A stretch of DNA of 64,000 nt from Cyclina sinensis (lineage: Eukaryota; Mollusca; Bivalvia; Venerida; Veneridae), in assembly GCA_012932295.1 (NCBI GenBank), contig JAAONU010000006.1:18244904-18308903 (forward strand). Reading direction: 5' to 3'. Each line of letters begins with the position of its first letter. The first letter of the stretch is position 1. Positions 58,301-64,000 of the stretch are shown one piece after another. The position numbers and the translations under genes are program-made. The notes beneath the pieces are model-generated. The model saw only the letters and a program-made list of their open reading frames with translations. It searched no databases and was not told the origin of the DNA.

Positions 58301-61300
58301 TTTATATTTTTCAAGAGTACAGATGTATCTAACAAGAACTTCAAGAATATGTAGGTTAAAGCCATTTGCTTTTTCTTTCAGCTCCGTGAATTTAGTAAAG
58401 AGACATTTTTTCGTGGTTTCACACCTTTTTGACACTTAATACTTCTTACAAAATAAAACAAACTGAGCCTGGCTTATCAGTCATCCACGACTTTACTAAA
58501 AAGTTAATGGACCTACATTGCCGAGATGCCTCAATTCACTCGCAACAATATAATTATTGATCTATTTCTCTGAATATATTAAAGTTCCTACGCTATATAT
58601 TGAATATGGAAAAGTACAAGGGGTGCCTCTGGAATGGAATGCCTTCTGTATCTTCTGTTTCTTGCACTATCATCCATAACTTAAAATATCAACTCTGCAG
58701 GGGACGTCAGTCATATGGGCAACCAGTGCCAACGAAAAATAAACTCAAGTAGATAGAAACCATACCGTTAAGATTGAAGAACTGTTGTGTTGGATGTCCA
58801 GCTGACCCCTGCTTAATGAACTCGTACTGTGCTGAGGATGGGTATGGGTTATTGATAGACGAATAAATGTTCATACCGCCACAGGTAATGTTTGTCTGAA
58901 AAGAACCGCACAATCACGATTCAAAGTCACAAAAAATACTGACGTCATGAAAAATGATATAGCACTTATTATATGCATGAGCTAATTTAGACGTTTGAAC
59001 CTTTTCTATTGCTACGACTGTTTTAAGTGAAAACCTAAAGCTGTGACGAGTGACATCATTCAAACGTTTCACCTAGTTGCACTTGCTGACCCGAAGCCAT
59101 TCTATCATCTTTGCTAGATTAAACTAACGATAAATGGCAAAGCAAGAGATGCCATCAACTCAACCAGCTATTCTTTTTCAGTATGTCATGAGAACGAATA
59201 AGATTATTGATCAATATAATGTTAAACTTTAGTAGCGTTTAGCTATTTTGTTGCAAATCTGGAAGAGGTTATGTTCAAGGGAGAACCCCTTTTGTTTACT
59301 ATGGTGGCTGATTTCTGCCGTGTCGTTCTCGCCTAGCGGTGCGAAAATGCAGAAAAAAATGCGCTGATTGGCGAAGAGGCGACAACACGACAAATCGGTG
59401 TTTCTTTTCGCATAGTCACTCTTACATTTTTGCCCTGCCGGACGAAATCACGACATGGTAGAATCAGCTGCCATAGTTTACCTCTATGGTGGTTCCATTT
59501 GTTCCAGTTATGACAGCTAGAGGAGGACACGTGCTAATCTCACAACTGTAGGTCGTTTTAATGTACAGTGGTGCTGAAATCATTTAGAAATTGAAAGGGT
59601 GTTGCGTAATAGTTCACGGGTTTCACTGGTCATACATATATAGTATTGTTTCAATAAAATGCATACCAAATATAACAACTAAAAACCAGTGTTTTTAATA
59701 CAACTCTGTCGTGTAAAGTAAACAAATTTACACATAGTTACATAAAATTAACAGAAATAGGTAGTAACGCAATCTTAAAATACAAATTATGTAACTGTAA
59801 TGTTGAACATGCCGTGGTTCTATTCACATATTAAAAGACGCATGTTTTAATAATAGATACAAAGGATTGGACACGAGTTTTCATTTCATGTGAACGTTTT
59901 TTTTCAACGAATTCGGGAAAATGTTATTAAGAGAGCTTCTGGCGAGCTTAATAACATTATTCCTCGACGAGTTGAATATAAGTTTACATGAAAAGTTAAC
60001 GAGTGTCAGATTTTTTTTATCACATGACCAAAATAACCGTCTTACCGTGGCTATATTTATTTAACTCTACTGAAAAAAAAACTGTTACAAAACATCCGCC
60101 AAGAAAAATGTTCTAAATAAAATGTCAAAATATGTTGAAAATTCTGAACATAGAAGACGTCTCTTTGAAATAGGACGTTTATATGATAACAAATTTTAAA
60201 ACTGACAATGAATAAAGAAGTAATTAGAAGCAAGAAGTAAATGGGTAATGTTTTGTTAGTCTTTATATTACACGTGTGTAATATAAAAATATGTAATGGT
60301 TATTTTGTATTACAAACAACGTCTGTCATGTGATAAAGATAGTTCTTTTCTGACAGAAATATAAAAAAAACCCTCACCGAGGCAGGTGGCTTTCTGTATC
60401 TCTTCTTTCATGAACTTGATTTCCTCGAAGGAGCTCACCTAGAATATTATAACAACACAAAACAGCTATCACCGAATATTGATAATATCCAATACCGGAT
60501 ACCACCTTGATTCAACTTTAGTTGTATAACGGAGTTAGTCCCGTACAGTTAAAGTTGCCTTTACCCAGAAATAGTTTAAGAATTAACAGAAATGCTAAAT
60601 ATATTTTCAAGTGCAACAAAATCGTACACACCTGGCTGAAACCTAAGCCAAATCACAGCAGAAGACATACAGAAACAGTCTTGATACAAATTAACCTACT
60701 ATTCATTAAAATCCCGCCAAAATTGCAGAGAAATCTTCCTGACAAAACTTGTATAGGAAGTCTCCGCATATCTTGTGTCTGTAAACTTGAATGTCGGTGT
60801 TTCCAAAATCTTTTTATAAACGGCAGAACTCAGAAAGACCTTAGGAGGAGAAGACCACTCTATTATCTTTTCTTTCAAAATTCAGTTAGTTTTTTTCAGT
60901 TGAATGGTCATTAGAATGTATTGCAAAAGTTAGCATTCTTGAACATATATATACCTTATTTTAAAAACTGAAATAAGAAAATTACCACAGAAAATCAACA
61001 ATGTTACTCAGAAAACAAGAGCTTGTCAGAGACAAAGCAACAGTCCCCTACCGGTGCAATGTCCATCTCCCTAACTCCAACCCATAAGTGGAAATTGACT
61101 AAAGAATTTGTCTGAGACATGCATAATCTCCATATGATTCTCTATCCATGTACAAAGTATCATCAAAGAAGAAAACGTCATAGGTCAAGGTCATTTAGAG
61201 GTTAAGGTCATAGAAATATATGTTGTTGAAAAGGTCTTATCGAAGGGGTTGTTGTGACCAAGTTTGAAGTAATTCTGTTCAGAAATAAGGAAATTATGGC

Positions 61301-62694
61301 CAAACTTATAGTTTTTGGACAAGAAAACTTTAAAGGTCAAGGTCATTCAGAGGTCAAGGTCACAGAAATGTACTTCATTGGAATGGTCTTGTCCAAGGTA
61401 TTGTTGTGGCCAAGTTTGAAGTAATTCCATTCAGTAGTAAGGAAAATATGGCCAGTGGTAAAGTTTTCGGAGGAAATGACTGATAAACGGACGGACAGTT
61501 CCTCCTTTAGGTTCATAAAAAAGAGGTGGATATTCTCCATACTGCCATTTATCCATATTTCACTGGATACAGTTTTTAGGGAAAGACAACTGTACCACAT
61601 TTTTCAACATAGGAAGAAAAAATTCAAAGTTCAAGGATGATAATTCTGAAAATTTAGGTGCTAGAATTATGAACCTTGTCACATATGATGTGGGTGATGA
61701 TAATAAACCAATATTTAGAGTTTGAAGTAGATACATTAAGAAATAATGAAGTTATATAAAAACCCCACATTTTTCAAGGGGGATAAATCTAATAATTTTG
61801 GAGCTAGAGTTGTGAACCTTGAGGTGCATTATCTTCATACTGTCACCTATCCATACTTCATGTTTCTAAAAAAATATTTTCAGTACTTTTTGAGTTTTAC
61901 AAAAAAAAAATAATTTTTTCATGAAAATTCTAAGTTCAAGAGGGGGATAAATTTTGGTGCTAGAGTTGTGAACCTTGATGTGCATTATTTCCATAATATC
62001 ACCTATCTATATTTCATGTTTCATAGAATTATTCTAAGAACTTTTTGAGTTATCACAAATATTGTTATATTTGCCATATTTTAAGCATATTTGTTGCTAT
62101 AGCAACCAAAATTTTCAACATATGTAGAAAAAAAGACGTGCATAATCTCCAGACTGCCATCTACCCATATTTCAAGTTTCATTAAAATATTTTAAGTACT
62201 TTTTGCGTTATCACCGGATCCAGTTTTTGTGACGGACAGAAAGACTGACTCACGGACGGACGGACTGACGGACGGACGGAGGGTTAACCTATAGTCCCCT
62301 CCGGTTAAACCGGTAGGGGATTAATTATCGAATTCAGCTGAAACAAATTCTTTTTTTTGAGAATATAACATTATTCAAACGGAAAGTCTCATACTACAAA
62401 GGAAACAATCTTCTTTATAACAAAATTGAAGGCTTTTTTTATAAAATAAAAGGCCGTCCTTATGGTAAAAGAATGTGCAGTTATTATGCAGACAGTTCTT
62501 GCACTTTTCCAGAAAGTTACCGTGTACGCATGCGTGCAATCTGGGTCAGTGGCTATGTTGTTTAGCTCTTGATGTGAGATTTGGCTACCGACGCCAACGG
62601 AAAACGTCACAATACCGTTAGCATGGACTCTGTCGGCGGCGTGCTTTGTGTTTATGTCATCATCACTCTGTCCGTCAGTAATTACCACCATTAC
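51784..62694 (-). CDS. VWA and chitin-binding (CBM14) extracellular matrix protein, 5' end outside window
   Basis: Visible exons: 62694-62521, 60438-60378, 59573-59482, 58895-58766, 54776-54660, 53933-53865, 53347-53205, 52793-52682 and 52397-51784 (stop). Lengths sum to 1512 nt (503 residues plus stop), with agreeing phases. It opens within a von Willebrand A domain: VMVVITDGQSDDD carries the last metal-site Asp, then GIVTFSVGVGS and VSSFEEIKFMKEEI. Then come about 120 residues with sparse cysteines and no recognised family, then four CBM14-like modules, each about NPC...CD...CP...C: two starting PCTRENILAG, one CLHHQPGQPFLYP, one PCTAANIQANQLYFP. CBM14 binds chitin. VWA with CBM14 is the arrangement of molluscan shell-matrix proteins such as Pif and BMSP, so a role in shell or other chitinous matrix is plausible. 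The first VWA half and the signal peptide must lie beyond the right edge. Confidence 0.85.
54599..54650. repeat. AAT microsatellite
   Basis: A run of AAT units with one AAC interruption lies 10 bp inside the intron next to the exon at 54660-54776, on its donor side. Confidence 0.9.
55200..58125. repeat. ~51-bp minisatellite in VWA-CBM14 intron
   Basis: Roughly 55 copies of CTGGAATCATTTGGCCTCAC, TATTTCTGCCCTAGTGTACA and GAT plus a variable T-run. Period varies 48-53 bp mainly through T-run length. GGCCTC/GACCTC and TGTACA/TGTTCA variants alternate. Open frames on both strands are products of the repeat. Confidence 0.95.
58614..58757 (+). mobile_element. 5'-truncated SINE copy 4
   Basis: It has the body and tail of the SINE family (GGGTGCCTCTGGAATGGAAT through AAATAAACTCAAGTAGATAG) without the tRNA head. 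Its tail ends about 8 bp from the 5' splice site of the exon at 58766-58895, antisense to the gene. Confidence 0.8.
59869..60010. mobile_element. Imperfect foldback element
   Basis: AAAATGTTATTAAG and CTTAATAACATTATT flank a short GAGCTTCTGGC loop. Outer arms (TTTCATGTGAAC / GTTTACATGAAA, ACACGAG / CGAGTGT) continue the inversion. Intronic in the VWA-CBM14 gene. Confidence 0.65.
61014..62322. mobile_element. ~1.3-kb repeat element with CCCCTACCGG inverted ends
   Basis: Near the left end is AGTCCCCTACCGG and at the right end CCGGTAGGGG, in inverted orientation. The interior has AGGTCAAGGTCA-type motifs, repeated GTGCATTAT...CACCTATC segments and a GGACGGACGGAC tract near 62260. No intact protein. 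It resembles elements I associate with bivalve introns (recalled, not searched). Confidence 0.5.
62521..62694 (-). CDS. VWA domain C-terminal exon
   Basis: This 174-nt, phase 0-0 exon (acceptor TTTTAG, donor GTAACT) encodes VMVVITDGQSDDD through TDPDCTHAYT. It includes the beta strand with the third metal-site residue and the following strand GIVTFSVGVG. The exon with the DxSxS motif is not in the window. Confidence 0.85.
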
Positions 62695-62784
62695 CTAAAA
62701 GTATAGAGCAAGGGATTACAACATAAGGACAAAAACAACAACGAAAACGACATGACAGTCCGGGCACCAAAAAAAAGTGACATA

Positions 62785-62816
62785 GAACACACACATATAT
62801 ATATATATATATATAT
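62785..62816. repeat. TA microsatellite
   Basis: A CACACATATATATATATATA run lies in the intron upstream of the VWA exon. Confidence 0.9.
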
Positions 62817-63029
62817 TGGAAACAAAATCAAAAGGTCCGTATCTCTTTAAAAACACATCGCATCTTAATCTGGCTGGTACATGCATATCTTTTCCTAGTT
62901 CAGTTTTACTGAAATGCAATCTATTAATTGTTGAGAAACGACCCAGCCAAAAGCAGTGCTACAATATACTTCTGTAGAACTCGAGGTCCATAATTTTGTG
63001 AAACAAGCGCTACGTTCGAATGAACGCCA

Positions 63030-63720
63030 TGCCCCCGGTAAGGCGTTGGCTTTGACACTGTAATCTCTAAGTAGGTCTGGCGGATAGAGCACATCAAGGT
63101 GCATGCACCTGAGAAGTTTGGAGGCTGTAGGTGGAAGGACAAACAGGGACAGACCCAAAACAAAATATGCCCTTCCTGAAAGGGCGTAAAATAGTATGGA
63201 TAGAAGCACGTTCATATTGAAACTAAGGTTAATAGTTGCTATTTTGGGACATGATGACCTTAACCTTTGACCCTATGACCTCTAAGTGGGTGAACACACA
63301 TGTGAAGTCAGAAAGCTTTGGATGGAAGCACTATCTTTTGATGGCCAAGATTTATATTTGCTATATGGTTATATGGTGACCTTGACCTTTGACCCTGGGA
63401 CCTCTAAGTAGGTCTGGCAAAGGAGCTCGTCAAGATGAATATACATGTGAAATTAGAAAGCTTTGGATGGAAGCACTTTCATTTTATGGATAAAGTTATT
63501 ATTTGCCATATGGTGGCCTTGACCTTTGACCCTGGGACCTCTGATTAGACCTGGCGGATAGAGCGCATCAAGGTGTTAAACGTGTTAAATCATAATGCTT
63601 TGGATGGAAGCATCTTCATTTTATGGCCAAAGTAAATATTTACTATTTGGGACCACGTTAACCTTGCCATTTGACTCGTGATCTCTAACAAGGTGGCCAT
63701 ACCACGTGGTATATGATGTC
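63030..63720. repeat. Degenerate repeat with GACCTTGACCTTTGACCCT motifs
   Basis: About four units share GACCTTGACCTTTGACC, CTGGGACCTCTAAGTAGGTC, TGGCGGATAGAGC and AGAAAGCTTTGGATGGAAGCA. Related to the array at 12480-13240. Presumably intronic, since the VWA-CBM14 gene continues beyond the edge. Confidence 0.75.
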
Positions 63721-64000
63721 ATTTAGGCTATCGCGAGCAGCATCATTTTGACTCGATTCGGAGGAGAAAACTGCTGTAAGTGTTTTGTTTTTTTAATCAA
63801 TTTAAATGGTATATAGTGCATGCAAAGCGGAATATTATGTCCTACACATTGGTCCTGATGATTCTTATGTCAGATGTACAGAATTTTATAATATTCGGGA
63901 AAACTGATGCGCTTTTCGTGATAGCAAACATATTGTTACAAACTCCTTATTTCCCCAATGTGCAGAAAAACTGTACATCTGGCAAAAGATCATTAGGGTC

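Noticed and set aside
60522..60914. 130-codon plus-strand frame
   Set aside because: Basic, low-information composition, no family resemblance, antisense within an intron; likely chance.
62895..63215. 106-codon minus-strand frame upstream of the VWA exon
   Set aside because: It overlaps dispersed repeat sequence and has no VWA or signal-peptide resemblance; the missing 5' exons are more likely beyond the right edge.

Overview
The window looks like nuclear DNA of an invertebrate, most likely a bivalve mollusc. Genes are split into short exons (37-614 nt) with GT-AG introns, the DNA is AT-rich, and minisatellites, tRNA-derived SINEs and small inverted-repeat elements are dense. The recognisable proteins (stomatins, a von Willebrand A plus chitin-binding CBM14 protein, small cysteine-rich secreted proteins) suit a mollusc. 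The species assignment is inference. All five gene models lie on the minus strand and were assembled by eye from splice sites, reading phase and protein family resemblance.

Layout, left to right. (1) 1-14543: stomatin-like gene 1. Its 3' end runs off the left edge, and it carries two tandem, equal-length copies of the main SPFH exon (3766-3969 and 4349-4552). A 32-bp minisatellite fills the next intron. (2) 14544-29900: no recognised gene. A 49-bp array lies at 19.9-21.4 kb and a large 48-bp satellite with higher-order structure at 22.6-28.2 kb. (3) 29919-37250: complete stomatin-like gene 2 (320 aa), with internal exon lengths identical to gene 1. A second 32-bp minisatellite lies just upstream of its first coding exon. 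(4) 40.8-43.7 kb: intergenic, with a duplicated CRE-like motif, a ~160-bp tandem repeat and a CpG-rich foldback element. (5) 43754-49822: two Ly6/uPAR-like cysteine-rich secreted protein units in tandem. The right-hand unit is complete (134 aa) with a signal peptide; the left-hand unit lacks a visible signal exon and could share that of its neighbour. The intron after the first domain exon of the right-hand unit holds a 50-bp tandem array that is a copy of that exon's end plus its 5' splice site. (6) 49.9-51.7 kb: intergenic, with four evenly spaced CACGTG E-boxes. (7) 51784-64000: 3' part of a VWA plus CBM14 extracellular matrix gene resembling molluscan shell-matrix proteins; its 5' end is beyond the right edge. 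A ~51-bp array occupies one intron.

The genes do not form an obvious pathway. The stomatins are inner-leaflet membrane scaffolds; the other genes encode secreted products. The most notable signals are the duplicated SPFH exon in gene 1, the minisatellite born from an exon/5' splice-site junction, the higher-order satellite, and a 38-bp perfect palindrome that appears to be two fused ends of a transposon family also present at 11.4 kb.
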